The notes beneath the pieces were generated by a model. That model was not told the origin of the DNA and searched no databases. It saw nothing but the letters and a program-made list of their open reading frames with translations. Positions 13,094 to 24,895 of a stretch of 64,000 bases of DNA are shown one piece after another (the first letter of the stretch is position 1; the number at the start of each line of letters is the position of its first letter). The position numbers were made by a program, and so were the translations under genes. Source of the stretch: Pardosa pseudoannulata (Eukaryota > Arthropoda > Arachnida > Araneae > Lycosidae); assembly GCA_032207245.1 (NCBI GenBank), contig CM063499.1, forward strand, positions 80,310,035-80,374,034, given 5' to 3'.

Positions 13094-13541
13094 ATTTATT
13101 ATTATATTAGTTATATGTAACTCCTTTTAAACGGCTGGACTGATTGTGATGAAAGTTTGTGCATGTAATTAAATTGATTCGGAAATGGTTTAGATTCACA
13201 ATTGGATCCGATAGAAAATGTTTTTTTATTAAAAATCCAGAATTGCGGGTTTATTGAGGTTATTATAATGTCGCTCGAAATCCTTCGCTGCCGACGTATC
13301 TGTGGCGCAAGGGTCTGCGCGTCGGTTTTCGGTACGAGATGTTCCAAGATCGAATCTCCATACAGGGGACGTGGGAGTTTTAATTTAATCTAATTACGTG
13401 TGTGATGGCTGTACGCATGATGCCGTCAAGCATTTTTAAAATAATTTTTTCCTTACTTCAAAACGGTCCAATTTATAAATTATTTAAAAACATTTTATAA
13501 TTTTTGGATTTACAGCAATAAAACGTCTGTCAGTCGTCTAG
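13094..13541 (+). mobile_element. Helitron family 2, non-autonomous copy
   Basis: Contains ACGGCTGGACTGATTGTGAT near the 5' end and ends AAAACGTCTGTC-AGTCGTCTAG followed by T. These words resemble arthropod Helitron termini known to me (gctggaccgattt... / gtctgtcgggtc...CTAG). The paralogue at 36170-37614 carries two insertions this copy lacks. No Rep/helicase. Confidence 0.65.
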
Positions 13542-13961
13542 TATGTATATATTAAAATTAATTTCTTATTTACTAGAAATGCATGTTTATATCCAGTAAA
13601 TAAATGTAAAAAAAAAGGTTTTTTTTTTTGCTATCGTGGTGTGTTTTGGTAGCTCACAGTACAATGTAAAAGTGGTACATTTGCTCAGAAGTTTTGGCGA
13701 CCACTGGCATAAAATAAATAGCCAATTGCATATTTAATTATTACCGTTTTTCATAATAATTATCTTACTGATTTCTATTCATGACTTTACGAAAAGAAAT
13801 AGACCTTCACATAAGCAATCCATTACCACTGAATGACGTGAGTTCAGTAAAATGACACTTTGTTCATTTGGCATTCATGGGTTTACGATTTCTCGCCAAC
13901 GATTGGTTAAGATTCTTTTTGTAGCAAAACTTTAAGGTTAAAAATGACTGTTTTATTATTA

Positions 13962-14146
13962 TCCCTTTTATAATAATAGCCTAAGTTATCTGTCCGTCTG
14001 TCCTCGAATTTATGAAACGGTTGGACTTGGAATGGACATATTTTTATTCCATAGAATTAAGAGATTTTAGGATTGATGACATTTAACATTTTACAATTTT
14101 TGGATTTACAGCGTTAAAACAGTACAATGTCTGTCGGGTCGTCTAG
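13962..14146 (+). mobile_element. 185-bp chimeric Helitron: family-1 5' end, family-2 3' end
   Basis: Begins TCCCTTTTATAATAATAGCC, the family-1 start, and ends TGTCTGTCGGGTCGTCTAG, the family-2 end. The base before TC is A and the base after CTAG is T, the normal Helitron target. The switch is near 14070, after GATTTTAGGATTGATGA. Confidence 0.65.
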
Positions 14147-14805
14147 TACTATATACAATAAAAACAAAATAAAAATGAATAAATATTTGTTTACCTCAAC
14201 TTTTTGGTATGAATTCTTTTAGAACACCTTGGAATTCTATGATTCTATGTTCTGTCTTTTTTGTGTCATGGAAGGTCGATGACAGATTTTTAGCACTTTT
14301 AACTTTGAAAATCTTCATTCACCGTAGCATTTGTCATCATCATAAGACACCTATATATTTTAAATCACTTAAAAACTCTTTTATTCCCATTCTCATTCGT
14401 TATATCCATTTTCCTAGCAACAAATACAAGTTTTGTGTTCTTGCATCTGAGAACAAAAAAGACAAAACTTACTTTTTTGGATGATAGAAGAATAAAGACA
14501 ATTTACTAAAAAAAAAAAAGTGGAAATATGTTCTTGAAATTTTTCATACCCAAACATAAGAACCCTTCAAGAATAAAGGCAAAGGACTATTAAAAAAGGT
14601 TTTATTCAGATTTGATTTTTCTAATTATGTCGAACTGAGATATTGAGTACTGAAACTTAAAATAAAGAAAAAATTTAGAATAAATTATAGTACAAATAGT
14701 TGATCAATTAAAAATTATAAAAAGTGAGAAAAATATTGCAATTTGGTTGCAAAAATAAAGTACAGAAAACTGATTTATTTAAATAAATTTAAAAAGAAAA
14801 AGCGT

Positions 14806-14887
14806 GGAACATACTGACATCCTGCCGGATATCCGGCTGAAACTCTGACCAGATATCCGGCCAAATTGACATCCGTTGCATCCCTAA
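14806..14887. mobile_element. possible hAT terminal fragment
   Basis: In reverse complement it starts TTAGGGATGCAACGGATGTC and contains GCCGGATATC repeats, a form seen at some hAT ends. The partner end was not located. The rest of 14150-16500 is AT-rich with no recognised gene; the 80-codon minus ORF at 15764-16006 has no motif that I know. Confidence 0.3.
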
Positions 14888-16499
14888 TGTTTACGAGAAA
14901 TAATTTGCACACGAATGTTAAGTTTTAAGTTTTTAAGGAAGAACATACTTTTAAAATAGAATCTAACTGAAAAAAGCATAAGTTTCAGCATATTTAATAA
15001 TTTTAAAATATATTTATAATTTTACCCCTCTTGAAGGGGAGTCATTTTGCCATGTTCTTACTTCATGTTACTTCTCTAAAACAAAAAAATATTACTCTTA
15101 TAGCAATAATTTTAGTTCAGTTACAAGGCACACATCGTTATATTGAAATGCTGAAAATTTTGTGCAAAAATATTAAATACGTTTTGAGAAATCTTGCCCA
15201 TCATAAAAAATTTTGCATTCTGAGAAAAATCAACTTAAAGTAATAAGCAAACAATTGCCAAGCACTAAAGCGTATTTTATATTTTTAATCCTAACTTTTA
15301 AACTAAGCTATATTTCTTTAGTACCGTTTTTCTTATAATGCGTAGAACATCTTAATCTTTAACATAAAAATCAAAAATGTAGAAAGTGTACTGAGCAGGA
15401 AAATCTCTTCTTAGACGGCAAGGTTTTGTGGCGCAAAATCTGCTATAGACATACTGCGCCAAACAAAAGAATAAATCAGCACAAAGACAAAAAAAGGAGG
15501 AAATGAACACCAGTTGGTAAAACAATAACAGTTCAAGTAAGAACAATCACAGGATTAAAAGACAGCACCAAAGCAGACGAGAATAACCGCAACAAAAAGG
15601 AAGTGTAAAAAAGATGATTAAATTTCATAAAATAAACCATTAACACATAAAAACTTAAACAGATTCCGATGGGAATCGTTACCAACAAGGTCAATTAAAT
15701 TAAGTGGTTTTGATTTAAAATATTTGAGATACAAATGGTAAAAACAGGAACATGAATGTAAAATTATGGAATTATTAATTTATTTGCAAAGAATTTAATG
15801 TTGCCATTTGATATACTGTAATTTATGAATAGCACAAAAATAGTATAAATATTTCCAAAAATATAAATATTATTTCGAATATATTTAACTTTGCCAACAT
15901 CACATGAATCTGGTGAAAGGTCATTCTCAGTATTAAAACTCGTAAAAAAAAATTTAAGAAATTCACTGAGGCAATCAAAATTAAATTCTTTAGCTGTCTT
16001 ATGCATCGAACATAATGCTTTCGATTATGATGAAATAATTGATAATTTTACTGACTAGAAAACAGAATTTTTAAATAAAGTTTATTCGATAGGCATTAAA
16101 TAAATAAATTTAAAAATTTTGTTTTAAATTTATAAACAAACTGTTCATACTTTTCTAGAAAAAATAAAATTTATTGTCGTATATTTAATATTTTTATTAA
16201 CAGATATAAAGATTGGTTATGGTTTTCACATTATTTGGTTTTGCTTTCTTTATTGTTTTATATTTTTTGTAGACCTCATTTTCTTTATGTTGTGTCTACA
16301 GTTTTATTCGATTTATAAAAAAATGCATTTTTACAGTTAGTTTATTCGATTTATATATAAAAAAATAATAAACTAAACAAATTGCAAAAATTGTTGGGAA
16401 GAATAAAAATGTAACTGCTAAGTATGTGTTAATATTATTATAATGTGGTAATGGTTTAAATCTTAAGTTGTGTAAAATTAAAGTAAATTATAAGAAGAG

Positions 16500-16820
16500 C
16501 AATTAACTTTTCATTTCAGAGCAGAATCAATATTGTAGTTTTTAATCAATAAATAGCATATATCCGAAAGACGTGGTCGTTTTGACGTCTGTAAAGTACG
16601 AAATCAATTGTCGCCAAATTTCCGTAAACATTGGCGAGACGTTTGGCTTAGTTGGCGTTATCACAGATCTTTGACCTTGGCGCGTTGCCCTGAATAGACA
16701 AGGCATCAACGCACTGAGAGAATCAGAACGATCTGTCACGTATGGTCGACAGTACGGAATTGGGAGAACGCGTAAATATCTGAATGTTGTGTATCGTCTT
16801 AAACACTAATCAGTAACAAC
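16500..16820 (+). promoter_or_regulatory. probable 5' UTR / promoter region of the SDR gene
   Basis: This stretch is less AT-rich than its flanks from about 16560 on and directly precedes the start codon. There is no obvious TATA box. CAGT-type arthropod initiator-like words occur near 16748 and 16810. Alternatively TTTTCATTTCAG ending at 16519 could be an acceptor for a non-coding 5' exon. Which is true cannot be decided from sequence alone. Confidence 0.35.
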
Positions 16821-17276
16821 ATGAATTCAGCTTACAAAACACTGCTCAGTATTCTCACTTTAGTGTACTACTGGATAGAATCAATGATTCTAGCGATAAT
16901 TCCAAAGAGTTTCCGATTTAAAGACATTGCCGGCGAAACTGTCTTAATCACGGGCGGTGGTAGCGGCATTGGCCGGATGCTTGCCGTTCGATTCGCGAAG
17001 CACGGTGCTCGTATCGTCGTCTGGGATTTGAATTTAGAAGCCGCCCAAGAAACTGCAAAAATTGTGAAAGAAGCTGGAGGTGATGCTTATGCGTATTACT
17101 GTGATGTATCCAAGCCCGAAAATGTGTATGATGTAGCAGCAAAAGTAAAAAAAGATGTCGGGAAAGTAGACATTCTAGTAAATAATGCTGGCATTGTAAC
17201 TGGTAAAAAATTTTTAGACTGTCCCGATCACATGATTAAGAAGACATTTGAAGTTAATGCTATAGCTCATTTTTGG
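16821..17276 (+). CDS. SDR16C-type short-chain dehydrogenase/reductase, exon 1 (152 codons)
   Basis: First coding exon of an NAD(P)-dependent retinol/hydroxysteroid-type dehydrogenase, closest by recognition to epidermal retinol dehydrogenase 2 / 17-beta-HSD11/13-like proteins. Seen: residues 8-27 are hydrophobic (membrane anchor, expected at ER or lipid droplets); TGGGSGIG at 44-51 is the Rossmann cofactor motif; Asp69 after the second beta strand favours NAD(H); CDV at 94-96; NNAG at 121-124; Asn146 is the structural/catalytic Asn. The ATG follows an in-frame-stop-rich leader and gives the anchor-plus-Rossmann layout usual in SDR16C. The exon ends ...AHFW just before GTATGT, a good donor, in phase 0; the ORF reads on a few codons into the intron to a stop. 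The ATG context is AACAACATG. Substrate is not deducible. Confidence 0.93.
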
Positions 17277-20051
17277 GTATGTAGACAATTTTTATCAAAT
17301 ATTTTTTATAGTTAGAATATCTCTCTTTCTGTCACAAGCATTCAAGTGCAATTCTGTTGATTCTTCACTAAACTGTGGATTTCTTTAAATGAGTTGCGAT
17401 CGATTGTACACCTTTTTTGATAAGAACGATATTCAAAGTTAAAAAAAATTCGAGCTGAGGGGAAAAAATGGCGTGAGATAATACAAATCAATTCGTATGT
17501 ATTACCTCTGTAAAGTAAGGTAACAATTACTGTAAATTTCATTATAACTAATGGTCCTATCTGAACAGTTTTATAGACTTAGATATTGTAGACTATTTTG
17601 ATATTAGGTATAGCAAACATTAGCTACAGCTTTATTTCACATTTAAATAATATTTTGTCTACAGGTTAAGTTGTTATGTTTGGTACCAAAACCTCACAAT
17701 AGGATAAATTCAACTTTGGAATTTAAAAGTTGAAATTTTAATTAAGCTATACAGTTAAAAACCATTTCTAATTTTAATTATTTCAATACTGTTACACAGT
17801 AAATTAAACAGAGCTAAAGAAAAAAAGGCTTTTGATAACTGAATTTATTCTGAACAAATAAAATTGTAACGAGTTGGCAATTAATTGATTCATTCCCTCT
17901 CTTTTAATATTCTCATTTAGTTACAAAGTCAATCATACTTTAAATATATAAATACGTCAAACAATTTATAAGAAATAAGAATATTTGTTACATCTTTTCT
18001 GAAATTCGAGTCTATCCCCAAAAAATAAATATTTTTTTGAAAAGGAATAAAATGCCATGTCAAATCATTGGGCATTCTTGAATCTGTTAAGAAAATGTCT
18101 TCTAAAATACAAAATTAAAATTTCTGCAATGTTATGTTTTTGTCTGAATTATCTCTTTTTTTTTTGAAGAATTCAGGATTTTTGTTTTATGTTTGAAGAC
18201 TTGTTGGGGAAAATTGTTGGATATTTGAAAGCTAATGCTTCATTTTAATAAGTTTTTTAAAAGTTAATGGTTGAACTTAGAGAAATTTGCTAAAGTTACA
18301 TTTAAAGTTAAATTTTCTATAATTTTGACATATTTAAGTGCTTTCCTTTGAATTCTAGGAACAGAAATCAAGTAGATAATCAAAGCTAGCATGCAAAAAA
18401 AAGTATAATATTATGAAAAATTATCAGAATGATCAATAATTATGCAATACCTAGCTTTCAACCCTAAGTTGTGTGGAATGACTATTCATTTTTAATGTAT
18501 TAAAAGAGTTATATGGTTATAATTATGAGTAGAGGGGGAATCAAGAAAAAATTAACAGAATGTTTAGATTAAATTTTTAAAAGGTAATGGAAAGCGTTTC
18601 TAAGTTCTTGAATAAAATAATATGTGAAGAATGTAAAAAGTTTTGGTACAGATGGTACAAAATGGTGTAGGTAAGACCATAAGAACTTAGTTCATAGCAT
18701 TTACTAGAGTTGGTAAATTGACATTTGATGGAACTGAAAATATTTTATAAATTCTAGATCAATGCAGATACCTAAAGCAAATATTGGATTCACTGACAGA
18801 AAAATATAGCCTACAGTATAATTTTAGCAGCACACAATTTATAAAATGTACTTATAAAACTTAATCCCCTGCTTAGTTTTAGTTGCATATTGAAATGATC
18901 TTATTCCACTAAAAATAGATGAGACCATAAAATATTTTCTGAATATATCCCTAGTTTATATAAAGAAAATTAACTTGGTTATTATCCGAAAGTATATTTA
19001 AAGTCAGTGAAAGTTTTTAAAAGAAGATTAAACTGTAAAAAAAAAAAAAAATAAAAAATAAAATAAAATAAGTAATAGTTCTGGTTTGAGGGAATGTAGA
19101 AATTTAATTAAATAGAACAAATATGTTTAAATTTTTCAAAGCATTGTTTCAAATCTTCTCTCAAATACTAAACAAATTTTTATATCTATTTAACCCAAAA
19201 CACATAAAAAAGAATTCTCAATAAACCATAACATATTGCAAAAATTCATTTTTTACTTCCTTATCTATAAAAAAAAAGTCCAATCACATTATTTAAATAT
19301 CAAAGAAATGAAAGATTAAGTCATGTTAACCCTTTGGAGTTTAATAGAAGCACGTGTGTCCCAATCATGTTTTATGTGTCCCACGTAAAATGTCTAATGG
19401 GACACCTATGTTCTGGCTCTTAGTGTAAAAAAGGTATACCCTACATTCATAAAATTATCATTTCTTAATATTAATATCTACCTTTACATAAAATCTGACA
19501 TCAGATGTAACACAAGTAAACAAAAAATAAATCAGACTTTATAAGGTTCAAGAGGTTTATAAGGTTGAAGAGATCAGTTTATCAAATAGTTTTAAAAATT
19601 TAATATGGTGCTTATAGAACAATGTGAACATTTCTTTAAAGTTGTATAAATTTTAACTATTTTAAGCTCAAGAGTTTTTTCAATAAATTTGTATATGTAT
19701 GTGGAACACTTAACAGTTGAGAGTAAAGCTTCTTGAAGTATAATTAGCACTTGATGAGGCAATAAATGTTTTTTTTTTCTCCCACACAGTGTGATTCTAA
19801 ATTTTAATGCTGATTTTGTAGATTAAGTTTATTTGACCTCAAGTTTTAAGTGAGTGTAGCTCACAATCTCCAAACCTTTTCATGCTTTTGTAATAAGGTT
19901 AATATTTAAATTATATTGTATTTCCTCCCTTCGCCCCCCTTTCATTTAAGTTTGTATGTCTACAGTTCGATCGGCCGGTAAATAACTAAATTTATAGTGC
20001 ACTGTCGCTTTGCAGGAGTCTGCAGGTTCGGATCTCGCGGTTGACTTACAT

Positions 20052-20948
20052 CAGGGGTCGGCAACCAGTTTGTTCTTAAGGGCGCAATACTAAATTTGAA
20101 AATCACAGAGGGCGCATATTTTACAGATAATCAAGAGGTATAAATAGGTATTAAAAAAAAAAAACAGATTTTTTATAACTTTATTTTGTTGGTGGCATAC
20201 ATAATGATACATACAGTTCAGTGTGAAACTTGGGTGTCCATATTTTCAGCTAATTTCTTATAATTTGGTATATATTTAGAGTTCCCGGTCCTTAAACAAT
20301 TATCTAAATGTGAGTCATTAAGCTTTGTTCGATATTTTGATTTCAAATTTTTCATATTTGAGAACAAAGACTCGCAATTGTATGTTGCACAATATGAATA
20401 AATTTTTAGCGCACATTTCCTTAAGTTAGGATACTTATTTTCACCGACTAAATTCCAAAACATTTTATCATTACTATACGCTTTTAAAATAATATCACTT
20501 TGCAAGTTTATTATTTCTAATTCTAGGATATTATGAAGCTCGAAATACACTGAAACTAATTCAAGGACATCATCTTCAGTAACATTGAATGGATATATGA
20601 AAAATCTTAGAACGGGTTCTAATGCTGCAAAATCGTCAAATCTAGAAGAAAACTCTTCTATTAGCTTATCTATAATTTCTAAATATGATGTAGCAGTAAA
20701 ATTTTCGTTATTCAAATTTAAACTCTCAACAGTATATTTTTGTATTTGGGATATGTGATAATGATTTTTTCAATAGATTGGATTTCAACAACACTAACTT
20801 GCATTTGAATGTCCTAAACTCAACTGACTACTTGCTGTATATCGCCGTTTGACAAGAGTAAATAAATCGCTCTGACTATCATACATTTACATTAGTCCAG
20901 CGAGGGCGCATTAAAAATCGATCGGGGGCGCCGCGTTGCCTACCCCTG
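20052..20948 (-). mobile_element. hAT transposon, internally deleted (897 bp)
   Basis: Perfect 8-bp target duplication ACTTACAT (20044-20051, 20949-20956). TIRs are CAGGGGTCGGCAAC at the left and CAGGGGTAGGCAAC (reverse complement) at the right. It contains only a C-terminal transposase piece, so it is a deletion derivative of an autonomous hAT. Confidence 0.93.
20218..20736 (-). pseudogene. hAT transposase C-terminal fragment (dimerisation region)
   Basis: An open frame of about 170 codons. It includes FWNLVGENKYPNLRKCALKI followed by YNCESLFSNMKNLKSKYR and LNDSHLDNCLR, the layout of the hAT C-terminal dimerisation domain (YPxLxxxAxxILxxx..CExxFSxMxxxKxxxR...L). It resembles GTF2IRD2/ZBED5-type hAT proteins more than Ac-type (family knowledge, not a search). 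The BED finger and the main catalytic core are missing, so it cannot transpose itself. Confidence 0.85.
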
Positions 20949-21354
20949 ACTTACATTTTGGTAGTCGTTCTGAATCCGACTTAATCAGTAGGTCTTTTTT
21001 TAAACTGAGTGTTTTAAATTAAATCTACCGTTTGTATACTGTGCCCCTGTTGTTCCCTTCCTAGATTAATTTCAATGACATCTTGTGATTTTATATAAAC
21101 CTAATATCAGTGGTTATAATTTGCAGATAAATTTCGTTTTACAGTTCGTTGTGTAAACTTTATATTTATTTAGTGGCATCATATTTCACCAATATTAGCA
21201 GTATACGAGGTGTGGTAGCTAAAGCAAGAAATTGTTGAAAAAATTTTTTTTTAATTCATCCCCTTGTCTGATATATTCTCTTACATTGCTTGCAAGTAAT
21301 ATATTTTATTCTGAGAATACTTTCTCAAAGTTTATCTTACAGTGGCCCTATATT

Positions 21355-21481
21355 CTGCAGCAACGAGATATTTTAAATAAGCATCGTTCGAGTTGCCTCG
21401 GCCAAAATGCTGTGCAGTTTCTGTTTACATTTCTCATATCAAATTCATTTTTACATGTTAAATGTTATCATATTAATAGGA
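21355..21481 (+). repeat. ~125-bp direct repeat flanking a Helitron, left copy
   Basis: GCAACGAGATATTTT...GTTCGAGTTGC...GGCCAAAATG...TTCTGTTTA recurs at about 22340-22470 on the other side of the Helitron at 21482-22287. This is an old local duplication; no element type assigned. Confidence 0.7.
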
Positions 21482-22287
21482 TTAGCATATAGCCCGTCAT
21501 ATGACGGGATCAGTAAAACTTTTAATTTTCCAAAATTGTAAAGTACCTTATGAATCAGGTAATTTTTTTTTTCTGAGAATTATCTTGCAACACAAAATAA
21601 TTGATGATTCAATTCAAAATAATCCCATATGTACCTAATCTATAAGGCGATTTCACGCAGTAGGGTAAATTCTCAAATTATGACAATTCTGGCTTTAGTT
21701 TCAAAAGGAAGGGCAGTTTATTGTTTGTCTATTGGCTGCCGTAAACCTGAAAATGAATGGGAAGGGCATTATAGTAGTTCGTGACGTTGCGACAAATTGC
21801 CTTATTATTTAAGCCAAATATAAAATAAAATTATTTACGTAACATCTAAGATCAATGATAAAACGCATGAAAATAAGGCTTAAGTTAAATAATTTAAAAT
21901 AAGAAATGATTCAATGAGATGGTTAAAGGAATGACGTCATAATGCTAGAAAAATGTTATTTTTACCTATTTATTATGGGATAAATTGATAAATTTAATCG
22001 CCTGCTCTTAACCGGGGAAAATAGGAGTTGAAATAATGGCATTAAAAGCTCGAAAAGAGGGGAATAGGTGGATTTCGAACGTTTTAAAGGAGGCAGTATT
22101 TTTCGCAGTGATATGAAACATATTTATACCAATTTATTTTAGAATCGGATCTATAGTTTAGGAGAAGATAAACATTACTCTCTTTGAATTTTGCTAACTA
22201 TGGATGCCTCTATCCATTCCAGGTCCAACCGCTTCATAAATTCGAGGACAGACGTGCAGATAACTTAGGCTATTATTATATAGGGGA
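21482..22287 (-). mobile_element. Helitron family 1 copy (~806 bp)
   Basis: On the minus strand it starts TCCCCTATATAATAATAGCC at 22287 and ends CCCGTCATATGACGGG-CTATATG-CTAA at 21482, with a perfect 16-bp palindrome before the CTRR terminus and A/T flanks. It holds a nested small MITE at 21643-21804. Confidence 0.85.
21643..21804 (+). repeat. small MITE, AAGGCRATTT termini
   Basis: Same module as at 7526, inside a Helitron. Confidence 0.7.
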
Positions 22288-22339
22288 TTATTATTTGAAC
22301 TATTTGTTATGACGAACTCAAGTTGCCCTTTGTTCGGCA

Positions 22340-22470
22340 ACGAGATATTTTGAATTAGCATTGTTCGAGTTGCTTTGGCCAAAATGTTCTTCAGCTTTCT
22401 GTTTAAAATTATCTCTTTAAATTCATTATTGCATATTTAAATGTTAGCATATCAATACGATTATCGGAAT
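22340..22470 (+). repeat. ~125-bp direct repeat flanking a Helitron, right copy
   Basis: Partner of 21355-21481, about 80% alike by eye. Confidence 0.7.
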
Positions 22471-22824
22471 TGATGGTTCTTATCAACGAAATCATTTCAT
22501 AGATAAAAAAAGCAAGCGTTCGAAAATAGATAATCTTTACGTATTCAAGTTCATAAGTGGTTACTTCGCAGATGACCCTGATTTCAATGATGCGAGCGAG
22601 AAATGGACATGACCTTTTTATCTATAATTAAAGATTAAGCAACGCGGAATTTAATGAGCAGTGATAGAGCAACTTGAGGAGTACATGTACTGCTCAGTGG
22701 AATGTTAGTTTTTGTACAGTCGACTCTCGATTAACTAGGATTGTCGAGAAATGTATTGTCTTTGATTAAGGCCTGTTCTGACGTATTCCTAATATATTCT
22801 TAACTAAGTACAATGCTTAGTTAA

Positions 22825-23105
22825 CACTAGATTGCCCGAGATTTCTTGTATACCTATATTGCCCAAAAACAGTCAAAATGACTGCATTGTGAAAAAATAA
22901 CAAATATGTAAAGACATTTGTTTAAAATTAATTTTTAATATTATATAATAAAGGAGGGCAGAAGTAACTACAATTATTCATAAACCCATTTATATGTTAT
23001 AGAAAAAGTCACCAAATTCTAAGAAATTGTGTCATTATATTTCATAATTGTTTTTCTAATTGAAATTAAAAAATAGTCAAAATGACTGCCTTGGGCAATC
23101 CAGTG
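22825..23105 (+). mobile_element. piggyBac-like MITE (281 bp)
   Basis: TTAA at 22821-22824 and 23106-23109. The TIR is CACTAGATTGCCC against CACTGGATTGCCC. Each end carries a subterminal palindrome: CAGTCAAAATGACTG at the left and AGTCAAAATGACT at the right. No coding sequence. Confidence 0.85.
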
Positions 23106-24091
23106 TTAAGCTCATACATACTAAAGAACTGTGTCCCCCGCCAACTTGGCGATAATGGTTTAAGTATGGTCGCCTAACAATTTCTCCTGATCTCACCGTG
23201 TCCAAACAATCTGTATCTATATTATAATTTATATGATATTTGTATAATGTTGATTTTATATCAGCCTTACAAATTTTAGATTTTAGGAAAGAGTTCTTAA
23301 TCACGAACACAAAGATTTATTGTTATTCTTAAATCAACTGCGACTATGTTACAGCTATGGCGGACATCGACAATATACATAAGTTGCCAACATTTGTTTT
23401 AGAAGATAACTAAAAATAAATAAACAATTACGATTCTTTCATCGATAGATAAAAGAGAACCTTACATTTGCATCCGGCTCTCTTTGTGTAGCTCTTTTTT
23501 TATATATTAAAAGTGCGCAATGCTTAAAAATATTAAATATAACAAATCATTAATGGTTTACTATGGCTGATTTTTAATAATTTGGAGCTGTTGCGTTTGT
23601 AAACTGTTAAAGGATTAATTGCTCGTAAATATAAATGTCCGGTTTTCAAGTCGTTTTCTTGCATTAAGTAAGAGTATATAATTCTATTACAATGGCTCAC
23701 TGTGCATTAATTAAAGTCGCCATAAAAAGCAAGAAATACAATGTTTGGATGGATTATTTATGTGTTTTAGTAAATACTCAATATTTTAAATTGGAAGAAG
23801 TTCTTAAATAACTAATGGATTAATTGCTCATAAATATAAATGTCCGGTTTCAAGTTTTTTCATAAGTAAGAGTATATAATTCATTACGATGGCTCACTGT
23901 GCATAATTAAAGATAAAAAGCAAGAAATACTGTTTGGATATTACCTTTGTGTTTTATTAAATGTCAATATTTTCGCAAATTGGCCAAGGGGTAGGTTCTT
24001 AAACTGTTAAAGGATTAATTGCTCTTAAATATAAATGTCCGGTTTTCAAGTCGTTTTCTTGCATTAAGTAAGAGTATATAATTCTATTACA

Positions 24092-24226
24092 ATGGCTCAC
24101 TGTGCATTAATTAAAGTCGCCATAAAAAGCAAGAAATACAATGTTTGGATGGATTACCTTTGTGTTTTAGTATATATCGTCAATATTTTCGCCAAATTGG
24201 CCAAGGGGAACCCAGTTCTTAAATAG
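24092..24226 (+). CDS. micro-ORF, array 1 unit 3 (44 aa), hypothetical
   Basis: The peptide begins MAHCALIKVA, has a hydrophobic middle (NVWMDYLCVLVYIVNIF) and a basic end (AKLAKGNPVLK). A TATATAA word lies about 14 bases upstream of the ATG, too close to place transcription start comfortably before it. Function unknown; it may be spurious. Confidence 0.2.
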   Translation: MAHCALIKVAIKSKKYNVWMDYLCVLVYIVNIFAKLAKGNPVLK

Positions 24227-24314
24227 GGACTAAGGAATTAATTGCTCATAAATATAAATGTCCGGTTTTCAAGTCGTTTTCTTTAATTAAGTAAGAGTAT
24301 ATAATTCTATTACG

Positions 24315-24449
24315 ATGGCGCACTGTGCATTAATTAAAGTCGCCATAAAAAGCAAGAAATACAATGTTTGGATGGATTACCTTTGTGTTTTAGTAAATAT
24401 CGCCAATATTTTCGCCAAATTGGCCAAGGGGAACCCAGTTCTTAAATAG
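24315..24449 (+). CDS. micro-ORF, array 1 unit 4 (44 aa), hypothetical
   Basis: As unit 3, with VNIANIF in place of VYIVNIF and a silent change in codon 2. Confidence 0.2.
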   Translation: MAHCALIKVAIKSKKYNVWMDYLCVLVNIANIFAKLAKGNPVLK

Positions 24450-24537
24450 GGACTAAGGAATTAATTGCTCATAAATATAAATGTCCGGTTTTCAAGTCGT
24501 TTTCTTGCATTAAGTAAGAGTATATAATTCTATTACA

Positions 24538-24672
24538 ATGGCTCACTGTGCATTAATTAAAGTCGCCATAAAAAGCAAGAAATACAATGTTTGGATGGAT
24601 TACCTTTGTGTTTTAGTATATATCGTCAATATTTTCGCCAAATTGGCCAAGAGGATCCCAGTTCTTAAATAG
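24538..24672 (+). CDS. micro-ORF, array 1 unit 5 (44 aa), hypothetical
   Basis: As unit 3, but with AKRIPVLK at the end (two replacements). Confidence 0.2.
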   Translation: MAHCALIKVAIKSKKYNVWMDYLCVLVYIVNIFAKLAKRIPVLK

Positions 24673-24760
24673 GGACTAATGGATTAATTGCTCATAAATA
24701 TAAATGTCCGGTTTTCAAGTCGTTTTCTCTCATTAAGTAAGAGTATATAATTCTATTACG

Positions 24761-24895
24761 ATGGCTAACTGTGCATTAATTAAAGTCGCCATAAAAAGCA
24801 AGAAATACAATGTTTGGATGGATTACCTTTGTGTTTTAGTAAATCTCGTCAATATGTTCGCCAAATTGGCCAAGGGGAACCCAATTCTTAAATAG
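24761..24895 (+). CDS. micro-ORF, array 1 unit 6 (44 aa), hypothetical
   Basis: His3 is Asn; VNLVNMF and PILK are variant. Last unit of the array. Confidence 0.2.
   Translation: MANCALIKVAIKSKKYNVWMDYLCVLVNLVNMFAKLAKGNPILK

Larger units (their letters stand above)
23535..24895 (+). repeat. tandem array 1, ~223-bp unit with a 44-codon ORF (6 units)
   Basis: A leader at about 23535-23612 is followed by six units starting at about 23613, 23818, 24012, 24235, 24458 and 24682. Intact spacings are 223-224 bp; units 1 and 2 carry deletions. Each unit reads GGATTAATTGCTCATAAATATAAATG..., then AGTATATAATTCTATTAC, then an ATG that opens an ORF. ATG positions: 23692 (39 aa, shortened in frame), 23889 (stops after 5 codons), 24092, 24315, 24538, 24761 (44 aa each). 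The same leader and unit occur at 48937-49699. No known family recognised. Confidence 0.9.

Noticed and set aside
16948..17142. minus ORF overlapping SDR exon 1
   Set aside because: Shadow of the dehydrogenase coding strand; no independent motif.
19328..19440. piggyBac-like element from TTAACCCTTTGGAG with GTGTCCCA...TGGGACAC pairs
   Set aside because: The opposite TIR with TTAA was not found, so it stays at most a solo end.
23613..24895. CRISPR-like array
   Set aside because: Units are ~223 bp and homologous throughout; there are no short repeats with unique spacers, and the DNA is eukaryotic.
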